From: Corallium rubrum
Lineage: Eukaryota; Cnidaria; Anthozoa; Scleralcyonacea; Coralliidae
Direction: 5' to 3'
NCBI GenBank assembly: GCA_964035015.1
Contig: OZ035997.1
Coordinates: 64,828,404-64,892,403, forward strand
Length of the DNA stretch: 64,000 bases
Shown piece after piece: positions 23,501-33,504 of this stretch; positions within the stretch are counted from its first letter, which is position 1; every line of letters begins with the position of its first letter. The translations under genes were made by a program, and so were the position numbers. Below the pieces are notes generated by a model, which saw nothing but the letters and a program-made list of their open reading frames with translations, did no database searches and was not told the origin of the DNA.

Positions 23501-23726
23501 TCAACAAATTGTATCAACAGTCGAAACTAGAAATATGAAAGAAGCAGTGGTGGCGTATATTGCTTTATATTACTTATTGGATTTCGACTATCCTTCCTCA
23601 CACGAGCTTGCTTTTATTTTGCTGCAGTTCTTATTTTTTGACGATCAAGTGACACCTACAGATTTGAACAAATCCTTTAATTCTGTACTTTCTGACTTCC
23701 AGATATTTGAAAAAAGCCACGAATAA
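20523..23726 (+). pseudogene. Multi-exon gene of unknown function, model incomplete
   Basis: Candidate exons with consensus splice sites: 20523-20586 (MSSLLESIRHAAG), 20743-20858 (DEEIQELCYDSLKELFPGC), 21932-22145 (DDDDEYPSEVMARRYNSLKK to CFKDHVE), 22796-22954, 23125-23225 (AKILHMLKNIALIFSGKQG), 23409-23726 (to FQIFEKSHE stop). Exons 2-3 and 5-6 join in phase. Exon 4 reads well in one frame for its first half (EEIRRCLKQPESNNRTAF) and another for its second (NIEENIQHLMSPSLN), so it has a frameshift; exon 1 to 2 does not join in phase. The last exon has a hydrophobic IALYYLLDFDYPSSHELAFI stretch that faintly recalls multicopy vertebrate and invertebrate proteins of unknown function. It lies antisense inside ACE intron 3 within a repeat-bounded insertion, so a transposon-borne gene is possible. 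Confidence 0.5.
22562..22722. repeat. Tandem repeat, about 61 bp unit, three copies
   Basis: Repeated GTTAAAACAGAAAGATATTC and TTTTATCTGACTTGAG words at constant spacing, within an intron of the plus-strand gene. Confidence 0.8.
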
Positions 23727-24423
23727 TCATTTAAATAATCTTTTTAGTGCTATGTTTACTTTTTATCATTATATGCATGACTACAGTTAAAATATTTAAT
23801 TAAAATCGGTATTTAATATTATATATATATGTTAATTTATAATATATTGATAAGAATAAAATTTCTAATTCTAAGAAAATTATTACTTATATACTATAAG
23901 TAATTTTTTTCTAACTAAGTAAAAATGTACTTGCCATTCTGACAAGCAAATTTTTACTAAGCAAAATTATTCTTAAAACTAGCAATAATTTTCTTAAAAT
24001 AAGTAATTTTATTCTTGCGAAGAAAAAAATTCTTGACAAGAATTCTTGCTAAGAAAAAAATTCTTAACAAGAATTCTAATCAAGAATATTTTACTTGCTA
24101 TTCTGACTATCAACAATTTACTTGTTTTGAGCAATTTCTTGCTCAAAACAAGTATTTTTTTTCTTAAAATAAGAATTGCAATTTGCTGTGTACATATATG
24201 ACGTGATTTGAACGCGAACATTTGATCGTGTTCAAATGACGCCAAACGTGCCTTTATAAGAGTACATATGCACGGAGCTTTATGTTTTATTTGTTAAATA
24301 TCAATAATAATAACCCGCTCGCAGAGGTATATGCAATCTCCGAGTGCCTACTTGTTCTTAATATTTTACTTTGCTATAATTAATTCTATTTTTCACTAAA
24401 AAGTATCGAATTTACTAGCTAAC

Positions 24424-24666
24424 CTGATGTAAGGTGTGTCAGCAGGGATGTGATACTTTGCGCCAGGATCAAAGTCGTTTTCAGTTCTCGGAACAGGAGG
24501 TTTAATTCACTGGTACTTTTGCCTTAGCTCCCACCATTTTTGGTTATACTCTGTGTCTTTGATCTCACCACTGAATACTTTCCATCGCCACTGGTCAACG
24601 AGGTAGCCGACGGTAGGAATGCTATATGGCGCATTGCCATCTTCATCAGGGCGTTGATGTCAGTTT
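24424..24666 (-). pseudogene. ACE-like peptidase, exon 3, with two lesions
   Basis: Acceptor CTAATCATATAG, donor ATCAG|GTTAGC, phases agreeing with exons 2 and 4. It encodes [19 protein letters not shown], then [29 protein letters not shown], then [20 protein letters not shown]. These match ACE, including the Lys511 and His513 positions in AKYHIP. Two breaks are visible. One base is missing between LPS and YLVDQW (near 24607), where the family needs one more residue and where adding exactly one base brings the whole five-exon CDS to a multiple of three. A TGA at 24507-24509 replaces a residue that is Gly in mammalian ACE (KYQG). Either this allele is damaged or the sequence has two local errors; conservation elsewhere in the exon favours a recent event or error. 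Confidence 0.8.
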
Positions 24667-24782
24667 CTATATGATTAGAGTAGGTCGTTAGTATTATAGC
24701 CTTTCAAGTTCATCTGGTTTGAATACTAATTGATGGCACTGTATGCAACACAATAATCTCGCTATTTTACGAACTTCACTAA

Positions 24783-24890
24783 AGTAAGAAGCTTCAAGAG
24801 CGTCAGACACAGACAGACAAACAGACAGACAGACTGCAGACGGACGGACGGACGGACGGACGGACGGACGGACGGACGGACGGACGGACG

Positions 24891-24944
<54 letters not shown>
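24783..24944. repeat. GGAC/GACA microsatellite
   Basis: Long runs of GGAC then GACA repeats in ACE intron 2. Confidence 0.95.
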
Positions 24945-24946
<2 letters not shown>

Positions 24947-25172
24947 CTTTTCAGTTCAATTGATATATGAAATAAAAAAGAAGTCGGTCACCAGCTTAGT
25001 TTTCAAGTTACAGCAGATTTTAAGCTAACTAAGATATCCATATCAACGCTAAAGTAGGTATAGCTTATATTATAGTACAATATTGAGGGTCGCCAATTCG
25101 GAAACTATAATCAGAAATAATTGTAATGGTATTTTAGACGTATAAAAATACCAAAAATATATATATATATAT

Positions 25173-26268
25173 GTTATTTACCGGCTGGGAGGTCCATATA
25201 GAGAAATATTTCCCGAGGTCTCAAAAACTGCCCGAGGCCGCAGGCCGAGGGTCGTTTTTGAGACCGAGGGAAATATTTCTCTATACGGACCGACCAAAAC
25301 GGTAAATAACATGTTTATTTTTTTTATTAATCGTACGATTTAGAATTTACATAATTAAGTAAATTAACATAATTAATTGCGTAATCGACGTGACATTCAC
25401 GTGATATTCAAAAGTCCAAAGTTTATCGTTCGACAGTAAACAACTGCCGACATGCAGTCTGACAGGGAAGCTTGGAACGTCTTTTGTGATAAAAAAACAG
25501 TCAAAACTTGAAGATCCAGTGCTTTTAAAGTTTAGTTGATAAAGATTCTTCGCCTTCTTCGTCGCTTGCTCGTTTTTGGCTGTTCGTTTGAAAAATCGTT
25601 TTCAATACTCGGCTGACTGCATGGAAATTGAAAGGAGTGGGTCGTTCGAGTTTGAAGACGAAAATGCTTGTAGGAAGCCATTTGAAACTTTTTTCAAAGA
25701 CATGACACGATACGAGGTTGGCATGTGGAAAATATTTGACTAAAGGGTAAAGACTTGTAGCGGTTTTGTTGTTGGGCAACAGAAGAATGACAGTTTAGTA
25801 TCAAAAGGTTTCAGCTTTTCTGTCCTCTCGTGGTATGTCTTTTTAATATATACTTCTATATAGTTTCATTTAGTGAAAAATACTGTGTTCACAAGTTTAT
25901 GTATGTTTTGCCTATTGTTTTAAACTGTTTTCATACGTCGTTGAGCAATAATACTTTAAAACTTTATAAATGTCGCTGGCTGAAATTTTGCTTTTTCACG
26001 GCATTCTCGCTTTCTTTTAAAATTCGCTGTTTTCACACGAAGTTGTCAAAGCGATTTGGATAATAAAACTCATTTGTATCCCCGTAGCTCTCTGTTGAAT
26101 ATATTTTTTCTGTGGCAAGCGAAATAGTTATGAAAATCGATCAATTTTACGGCCTATAAAACACATTAAAAAATTATCTCGAGCGGTCCGTACGGGCTCA
26201 TACGGACCGCTCGTTAACCAATCAGAAAGCAGGATTTGGTAGGATACGGACCGAAAAAAAATAAGTAT
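25173..26268. mobile_element. Foldback element with one palindromic tip, copy A
   Basis: The left 138 bp (25173-25310) is a palindrome: GTTATTTACCG at the outside and CGGTAAATAAC at the inside, around a GAGGCCGCAGGCCGAGG centre. The body of about 950 bp has no recognisable gene. The right end carries CGGTCCGTACGG/CATACGGACCG repeats and CCAATCAG at 26218, then AAAAAAAATAAGTATAT, inverted relative to ATGTTTATTTTTTTT after the palindrome. Copy B follows immediately. Confidence 0.65.
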
Positions 26269-26270
26269 AT

Positions 26271-27372
26271 GTTATTTACCGGATGGGAGGTCCGTATAGA
26301 AAAATATTTGCCCGAGGTCTTAAAAAAGGCCCGAGGCCGCAGGCCGAGGGACATTTTTGAGACCGAGGGCAAATATTTTTCTATACGGACCGACCAAAAC
26401 GGTAAATAACGTATTTATTTTCTTGTTACATAATTAGATAAATTAACATAATTGAATTAAGTTGCGTAATCGAGATGACGTTCACGTGATATTCAAACGT
26501 CCAACGTTTATCGTTCGACAGTAAACAACTGCCGCCATGCAGTCTGACAGGGAAGCTTGGAACCTTTTTTTGTGATAAAAAAAAAACATTCAAAACTTGA
26601 AGGTCTAGTTACGAAGGGAAGTCAAAATGCAGTCCAAGTGTTTTAAAGTTTAGTTGACAACGATTCTTCGTCGTTCTTCTTCATCGCTTGCTCCTTTTTG
26701 GTTGTTCGCTTGGAAAGTCACTTTCAATATTTGGCTGACTGCATGAATATTGAAATTGTGGTCCTCGAGTTTGAAGACGAAAATGCTTGTAGTAAGCCAT
26801 TTGTAATTTCAAGTTTCAAGGACATGAGACAATGAGGTTGGCGTGTGGAAAATATTTGACTGAAAGGTAAAGACTTGTAGCGGTTTTGTTGAGTATAGTG
26901 GTTGGATAACAGAAGAAAGACAGTTTAGTGCCAAAAGGTTCAGCTTTTCTATCTTAATCTTGTGGTATGATTTTTTATATATACTTCTATATAGTTTCAT
27001 TCAGTGATTCAAAATACTGTGTTCACAAGTTTATGTATGTTTTGCCTACCGTTTTAAGTTGTTTTCTCGTTTTAAGTTGTATCGCTCGTAAATTTTGCTT
27101 TGTCACAGCTTTCCGCCAGCGTTTCTTTTAAAATTCGCTGTTTACACATGAAGTTGACAAAACCATTTAGATTATAAAACTCATATGCATCCCCGTAGCT
27201 AGCTCTCTGCTGAATATATTTTTTCGGTGACAAGCGAAATAGTTATGAAAATCGATCAATTTTAAATGACAGAATGTAAAAAAATTACTTTTTAGACCGC
27301 GGTCCAAGATATCGTGAAATACGTCCCGCTCACGTAGCCAATGAAATTGCAGGAAAGCCTAGGATTCCGCCC
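26271..27372. mobile_element. Foldback element with one palindromic tip, copy B
   Basis: Repeats copy A at an offset of 1098 bp: the same palindromic tip at 26271-26409, then the same body words (GTTTATCGTTCGACAGTAAA, CATGCAGTCTGACAGGGAAG, GCGAAATAGTTATGAAAATC). The right end has diverged, with GCCAATGAAATTGCAGG where copy A has CCAATCAG. A tandem duplication or two insertions. Confidence 0.65.
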
Positions 27373-27668
27373 GCTCACGACTAATAAAAAAATAGGTACG
27401 CAATGCGTACATGTGACTACCGCGGCTAAGCACAGAAAGAGATATAGACTTAAGAAGCAATGCATGACAATGCGTGAAAAGCACACACAAAACAAACTGA
27501 TAGTTATTTTAAATCATTTTATACATGAACTGCTATTTTGAACATGGCACATACTATACATACATCTTCACTGGCTGTTTCCAAAACATAAGATTGCTAC
27601 CATATTATATTAGCATTATAAACATGCCCCCAAGTTTTACATGAAGTGAACTTGTAAAATTCAGATTT

Positions 27669-27899
27669 TTGTACAAAGCGCGGATAGCTTATCTGGTGGA
27701 TAAATCCTAGCTAGAGAACCACTCTAGTGGTGCTTTGAACAACCCAATTTAACTTTTATCCACTAAACAGCACTATCAGATACTGTACATAACTAAATAT
27801 TCAGTGGATAAAATTTTATATTAGGTTGTTCAAAGCATGATTAGTGCTGTTCTTTAGCTAGAACTTATCAACTAGATAAGCTATCTTGGCTTTGTACAA
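27669..27899. mobile_element. Foldback MITE, 231 bp
   Basis: TTGTACAAAGC at the left and GCTTTGTACAA at the right; the inverted match continues through ATAGCTTATCT, CTAGCT and GTTGTTCAAAGCA, so the arms cover nearly the whole element. Confidence 0.75.
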
Positions 27900-27925
27900 C
27901 TCACCCCCAATCATATACATCATGT

Positions 27926-28047
27926 AGATTATTTTTGTGGAAACACCATGTAAAATATTTATTTGCTAAGCTTTCAGCCTGTTGACTCAGGCCGAAAGCT
28001 TAGCAAATAAATATTATTTTTTCATGGTGTTCCCACAAAAATTATCT
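27926..28047. repeat. Palindrome, GTGGAAACACC family, copy 1
   Basis: TTTTTGTGGAAACACCATG ... TATTTATTTGCTAAGCTTTC mirrors GAAAGCTTAGCAAATAAATA ... CATGGTGTTCCCACAAAAA. A second member is at 34719-34821. Confidence 0.7.
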
Positions 28048-28654
28048 ATATTACATTATCATCATGAAAACTTTCATAGAATTAATCACCCCAGATAATC
28101 AACATTGTGTTTCAAAACAACATTTTACCTGCCATAAATATGCTGTCAGTGGCATTCAAGTGTAATGCACATGTATCACTAATATTTTGTGATTCTGATA
28201 GTATGTTAAATAAGACAGTACAACAATACTCAGTATTGTAGTGTCAACAGATATATTTCTTCATTTCAAGGCTTTCAACATATTCAAGGCTTTAAGTTTC
28301 CCAACAGTTCACAATAGCTTTACAACAATTTATCAAAATATACAATTGGTGGCACTTAGACACTAGATTATAGAATGTTTTAGTACTTTCACAAGAGTCA
28401 GACTTCTGGTGTATCTACTATTCTATGGTCAGACCATTGTACCAGCTCTGGTGTGCACAAACTTTGGTTTCTTAATTTCAGTATACAGGATATTGCACAA
28501 GACCTAAAACAAGTAAACAAAGCACCAAGTCAAGGTTTTGTAATGTCTATGTAACAGCCAACATATTTTGTTTAAATTAAACTACATTAAACTAACCTTA
28601 TTTATACTGGATAACTCTATCAGTTATATCTAAACTGTTATCCTCAGAGGTCCA
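28048..28654. other. ACE intron 2, nothing recognised
   Basis: AT-rich intron sequence with no coding block, RNA gene or element ends that I can define. Confidence 0.4.
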
Positions 28655-28871
28655 GTAACGGCCCACCCTCATTGGTCCAGTGTTACTACAGGAGGAAACC
28701 AGAGTACGGAGTACCCAGAGGAAACCTGTGGTGTTTGGTAGAGTCAAACTGGAAGCACTCCTCACATGCGGCCGAGGTGAATTATTTTAATCAGCTGCAC
28801 CGTGCAGTATCGAACCCAGCTCGCAGAGGTGAAAGGCACGTGCACTAACCACTGTGCCACCAACACCCCAT
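28655..28871 (-). mobile_element. tRNA-derived SINE
   Basis: Read on the minus strand, the 5' part has a pol III A box (GTGGCACAGTGGTTAGTGC) and a B box (CTGGGTTCGATACTGC) at tRNA-like spacing. The body contains GGTTTCCTCTGGGTACTCCG and CTGGTTTCCTCCTGTAG words of the kind shared by many animal SINE bodies. I do not assign a SINE superfamily. Confidence 0.6.
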
Positions 28872-29684
28872 AGCATAAAGCATAAATTTCTTATAGACGA
28901 AATCGGAGTTTCGACTGCTCATACAAACTGAGTCGGGATAAAACATAGTTCATTTATAACACGAGGCTGAAGCAGCCGTAGTAAACATAACATTTCTGAT
29001 TTCAGAAACTTTTTAATGTTTAGGTATTCGATAAGGATAAACTTTGCTTATCGATTATCCTTGACAATAATCCTAAACGTAGTATCTAAAAATAATGAAC
29101 TCAAAACATGAAAAAACAGTCCCAGCCTATGTTATCTTCCCGTTATGCTTTAATGGACATGATGTAATTTGCATAGGGGCCCAAATTGAATAGGAAACTA
29201 ATTTGCATGTGGGCCTAAATGAAACTACGATTTGGTGTATAAAATGTACATGTATATAGTGTAAATACAGGGCACTGTGATATATACTTCTCAAACTCAT
29301 TAATAATTCATAAACCAAACACATAGGAAAACATAAGCGAGACAAAGGTTTGATATGTGATTAATAAGCCAACTCTTACATCAAACTTATCTTAAAATAC
29401 TGGTTCATTTGGCAACTGATTCATTTCCTTATTTGTTTGATCATGAAAAACTTGAAAGTTGTGTTGGATCTAATATCAAAACACCGAGCTCGAAGTTGGT
29501 TAAAACACACTTCTCACTCTTAGTGTATGCACTGGTGTAATAGTGTATGATATATACATGTACATGCAGTAACCTGAGTCACTGACCAGTGAGCACAACA
29601 CACAATTCAACCAAAATTAAACTTAAACTCATAAAGCAATTTTATCATTATAAATCATTTATATCAAAGACTTTGGCGTATATT
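28872..29684. other. ACE intron 2, nothing recognised
   Basis: No gene. A few short local inverted repeats only. Confidence 0.4.
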
Positions 29685-29989
29685 GACAATTTCTTCGATA
29701 AAAGAAGGTTGAAGGCCCAACTTTATAAGCGAACTTTATAAACTGAATATTTCTAGTAAGTGCTATAAGTACGAAATACGAGGTTAAGAGGTTCGGAGGT
29801 TGGCTTTGAGATATTAAATTTGTTTCCGATCAAGTATTTACGAAATCTATAAATACTTGATCGGAAAAAAAATTAATATCTCAAAGCCAACCTCGTACTT
29901 CGTACTTATAGCACTTACTAGAAATATTCAGTTTATAAAGTTCGCTTATAAAGTTGGGCCTTCAACCTTCTTTTATCGAAGAAATTGTC
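29685..29989. repeat. Palindrome of 305 bp
   Basis: Outer GACAATTTCTTCGATAAAAG mirrors CTTTTATCGAAGAAATTGTC. The arms continue through AGTTGGGCC/GGCCCAACT and GGTTGGCTTTGAGATATTAA to a centre near 29845 (CCGATCAAGTATTTA / TAAATACTTGATCGG). The arms differ by small indels, one near AGAGGTTCGG in the left arm. Confidence 0.8.
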
Positions 29990-30414
29990 TATATATAGTA
30001 TATAAGATAAACAACGTCACAGTTTTCAAACTATTTCTTACCTTGTATAAGCTGATCAAGGACAGAAACCGTTCCAAGAAGAAAAGATTTGCAAAGTAAT
30101 AATTAACACTTTTCAAAAATCAAAACAGTCATCGAGAGAGCAACCAAAATGCAAAGACGAGATCACTTGATTCGCTTCAGTGCGTATTCCTCGCGAAAAC
30201 AACTCGAGTACTTCTCGAATACGTCGCGATCTTCCCGACTATATGGCGATCGTGCCGAATATCTTGCGATAGCTGTCGAGTATGACGTAGGGGGGTCCAA
30301 AACACTCAAGCAATCAAGCAAGGAAGATTTCGCCGACATTATGGCTACCGCTGACAGGTCAGCGGTAGTCACAAAAATAAAAGGTGATATTTTATGTGTG
30401 AATTTTTAATTTTG

Positions 30415-30605
30415 TGGCGCCACCATTAAAGTGGCCGAGCTTGAGAAGAATGAGTCGAGGAAGCTTATGACGCCAAAAAATAAATAACAGCAATGACCCT
30501 TTTGTTGACAAGAACAATGATCTTTTGTTTTTGTTGAGTCTATGACGCCATAAGCTTCCTCAACTCATTATTCTCAAACACGGTTGTCAATTTAATGGCG
30601 GCGCT
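30415..30605. repeat. Palindromic foldback, about 190 bp
   Basis: Left CGAGGAAGCTTATGACGCC and right TATGACGCCATAAGCTTCCT are inverted arms; the outer parts (CCATTAAAGTGG / CAATTTAATGG) also pair imperfectly. It borders a GGCGGCGC word. Confidence 0.6.
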
Positions 30606-30935
30606 CCAAAATACAAATTTCGCACGTAAACAACAACCTTGTTTATGAAAATTTCAAGATAAGACTTTGCACAAATAGCAAGTACCATAATATATTTAGG
30701 ATTATGCAGAAACATTACCAACAATATTTTCCATCAGAGAACCACTTTAAAAGCTGTCGTTATATCGCATAGCAATAGTTGTGTACTAAATAGTGTCTCA
30801 AAAATTTAATTAAATGTTTGAAGGTCATGAGGTCATGTTGAAAGCAATAATAATTTGTTGTGAGTGATAATTTTCTTTAAAAAAGAACTCTTTTAATTCA
30901 ACAACAATTATACAATAAGCAAAAACTAACTGTAA

Positions 30936-31443
30936 GGGGGTGTTTATTTGGAGGTAGAGCTGGCCCTTCTAAGGAGGGTTGGATTTAATCTAGCATTTAC
31001 ATGAGCTTTTTTGGTGGGGCTAGCCCTATAGTAAGATGGCTGGAATTTACCTCGCGTTGGCTTGTTTACTGAATTGTACAACTTCCCCACCAAGCCCGAA
31101 ATCATGTTTTCGCGAACACGATTTGAATTTATAACAAATGATGTGTTCGTTGAAACAAACAAAAACACATGTAACAAACACAACTTGTAAAATAAAAAGT
31201 TGACCAAAAAATATTAGTAAAGGCAAACTTTAACCATGTATACTGAGCTTCGATTTACTAGCCCTCCTAGGCGAGATCTCGCTGTTGACAACCCAGAAAT
31301 TTCCCATGTGAACACACTCGAGGGCTGGCTCTCTTCTCATGTAAACGCAAACACATTTTTACAAGAAATTAAGAAATGCGGGGTCTCGGAAAAGAGGGCT
31401 AGCTCTACCAAGAGGACTGGCCCTCCTCCACATAAACACCCTC
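30936..31443. mobile_element. Harbinger-type MITE with TAA target duplication
   Basis: Flanked by TAA at 30933-30935 and 31444-31446. Inverted ends GGGGGTGTTTATTTGGAGG and (reverse) GAGGGTGTTTATGTGGAGG. The TWA-type 3 bp target and MITE size fit PIF/Harbinger. No transposase. Confidence 0.65.
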
Positions 31444-31451
31444 TAATTTAA

Positions 31452-32050
31452 GCCGCGTTCACACTACCGACCAAGGCCTAAGTCAGGGTCAGGCCGGGCC
31501 TGTGTAAAACCTGCCGCGTTCACACTGGCTTTGGCCCAGGAGAAATTAGGCTTCGTGTACCCTCGTTATTGCGAGCTTACACGAAGTAGCTTCACAAGTA
31601 ATGGCGGATCCTCGTGTATTATCAGGGTTATAACCCTTATTATTTCCAACGTTGAAGTTATCCAGTTGTTCCTGGATGTTCTGATCACTCCACATCGTGA
31701 TTAGATACTCTGCATGTCTCGTCATCCGTCCAATGATTTTCCATGAGCAATACAAAAATTTAAACTAATCGAAGCCTAGAACCGATCGAGAAGCTGTTCT
31801 GGCGCGTATATTATTATAATTTTGTGCCTTAAAACCTACCAACGTTTATTGCGGGCTCCCATTACCATGGCATTGAGGCCAATCTCAGGTCAGGCCCAGG
31901 TAAAACCCGTTCACACTAGGCCAACTACTTTCGTTGCCTGGTTTGCCGGGCCCAGGTCAGGCCTAGGCCAGGTAAAAGTCGTTCACAGCATCAAAAATCT
32001 AGGCCCAGGTCAGGGTCAGGCAGGATCTAGGTCGGTAGTGTGAACGCGGC
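31452..32050. mobile_element. TTAA-target MITE
   Basis: Flanked by TTAA at 31448-31451 and 32051-32054, with near-perfect inverted ends beginning GCCGCGTTCACACTACCGAC. Several internal CAGGTCAGG/AGGCCCAGGTC words lie near the right end. The TTAA target suggests piggyBac-type mobilisation. It stops 35 bp from ACE exon 2 and starts 8 bp after the preceding MITE ends. Confidence 0.7.
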
Positions 32051-32085
32051 TTAAGAGAGCCACATTACGTAATTAAGCTACGAAC

Positions 32086-32309
32086 CTTTATCGCTTTTGT
32101 AGTCTTTCAAAAGACCAAGTCGTTGCAAGTGAGTTGGTGTATCAACAGAAAGTGACATCAGATCTCCAACGGCCTCATGAAATCCTGCGTTTGCTCCTGC
32201 ACGATAAACCTTTGGCAAGTTCCAGTACTGAAGAAAATACTGAACGTGACCAAGCTCATGATGTAGAGTCACCAGATGGTTGTGTGTTATTTGAATACAT
32301 TGCTTGATC
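32086..32309 (-). CDS. ACE-like peptidase, exon 2 (zinc site)
   Basis: Starts after TTCTTACATAG and ends at AAAG|GTTCGT. Joined to exon 1 it gives DVRIKQC, then the gluzincin motif HHELGH: by my numbering H369 and H373 bind zinc with E370 as general base, and E397 in GFHEAVGD is the third ligand, exactly 24 residues after the second His as in ACE. The catalytic centre is thus complete. Phase 1 at its 3' end agrees with exon 3 (codon G|AA). Confidence 0.9.
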
Positions 32310-32550
32310 CTATGTAAGAAAAGTTAGAGCCAGTTACTTGCTTCAAAGGAACTGATTTCTTTCGTTTGTTATAATATGTTCTCAAACTCATTAATAATTC
32401 ATGAGCTAAATTGCTAATTAGCCAATCGGAGAAAAATATTTGGTCATGTGTATAAATTTTGAAACCCGAATGTCGCGCAAACTGAATTCATAATTAAGAA
32501 TTCAGGTAATAAACGGCACAAACAAAGAACCGTTTATTACCACATTTCTT

Positions 32551-33504
32551 AATACACCTTTTCGATAATTACGTCACGCTGCATGAAAACGAGGCTCCCA
32601 GGCCAAAGTTTCACAATCTTGATAATCATGGTAATCCTGCCATATTTGTTTATGCAAGAAGATGTCTAATAACGTCCAAACTATATATGGTAGAAACACA
32701 TCGTGTACGTATGTTGTTAGGCATTTCATAAGCTTTCTTTTGATGTATATTTTCAGTTTCTGTGTTGTGTGTAACTTTTTAAAATGTCCAAAATGTTCGT
32801 ACCATTGCTCGTCAAGTAGTAAATATGATATGGACTTCTCACAACTGTTGTAGAATTTCGAATACCGTTTTTAAAATATTTAACGTACAACTTTGAAATG
32901 TATATCAAACAGAAGATACTGTAAAATGCTATTTGTGGTAGAACTGTCAAGTTTCTAGCTTAAGGGGAAGTATTTTAGAAATGGGAAAACTTACTATTAT
33001 CTTGGTCTGATGGATGAATTGTTAAATTTGTTTTGTTTACAACTCAGACCAAGATAATAGTACGTTTTCCCATCAGTCTTAAAATACATTCTCTTAAACT
33101 AGAAACTTGAAAGTTGTACTGCAAATAGCATTTTACAGTATCTTCTGTTTCAGTGATATATGTTTCAAAGTTGTGCGTTATTTATTTTAAAAACAATATC
33201 AGAAATTCTACAACAGTTGTGGGAATCCATTATTATTACTTGACGAGCAATGGTGCGAACATTTTGGACATTTTAAAAAGTTACACACGTCACAGAAACT
33301 TAAAATATACATCAAATGAAATCTTATGAAATGCCTAACAACATACGTACACGATGTATTTCTACCATATATAGTTTGGACGTTTTTAGCCATCTTCTTT
33401 CATAAACAATTAAGGCGGGATTGCTATGATAATCAAAATTGTGAAACTTTGGCCTGGGAGCCTCGTTTCCATGAAGCGTGACGTAATTATCGAAAAGGTG
33501 TATT
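32551..33504. repeat. Very large palindrome, 954 bp
   Basis: The outer AATACACCTTTTCGATAATT mirrors AATTATCGAAAAGGTGTATT, and matching continues nearly to the centre at about 33028 (CTTGGTCTGA / CTCAGACCAAG). Arms are about 460 bp with scattered mismatches and small indels. One arm resembles about 300 bp at 56840-57135, so the arm is a dispersed repeat unit. It lies in ACE intron 1, 240 bp from exon 2. Confidence 0.85.

Larger units (their letters stand above)
19419..24279. mobile_element. Repeat-bounded insertion carrying a multi-exon gene
   Basis: Outer inverted copies of GTGCATATGTACTCTTATAAAGG lie at about 19425-19447 and, reversed, 24252-24274; these look like the two halves of an older MITE split by the insertion. 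Inside, 19450-19830 and 23890-24190 are built from irregular repeats of TTCTTG / CAAGAA type words (for example TTGTTTCAAGCAAT, CTTGACAAGAAT). The ends facing outward are AGCAAAATCCAAAATTCTT and, reversed, AGCAAATTGCAATTCTT. No transposase was recognised. Confidence 0.45.

Noticed and set aside
24507..24509. Selenocysteine or programmed read-through at the ACE TGA
   Set aside because: The position is Gly in ACE, there is no reason for Sec, and a one-base deletion lies nearby in the same exon; damage or error is simpler.
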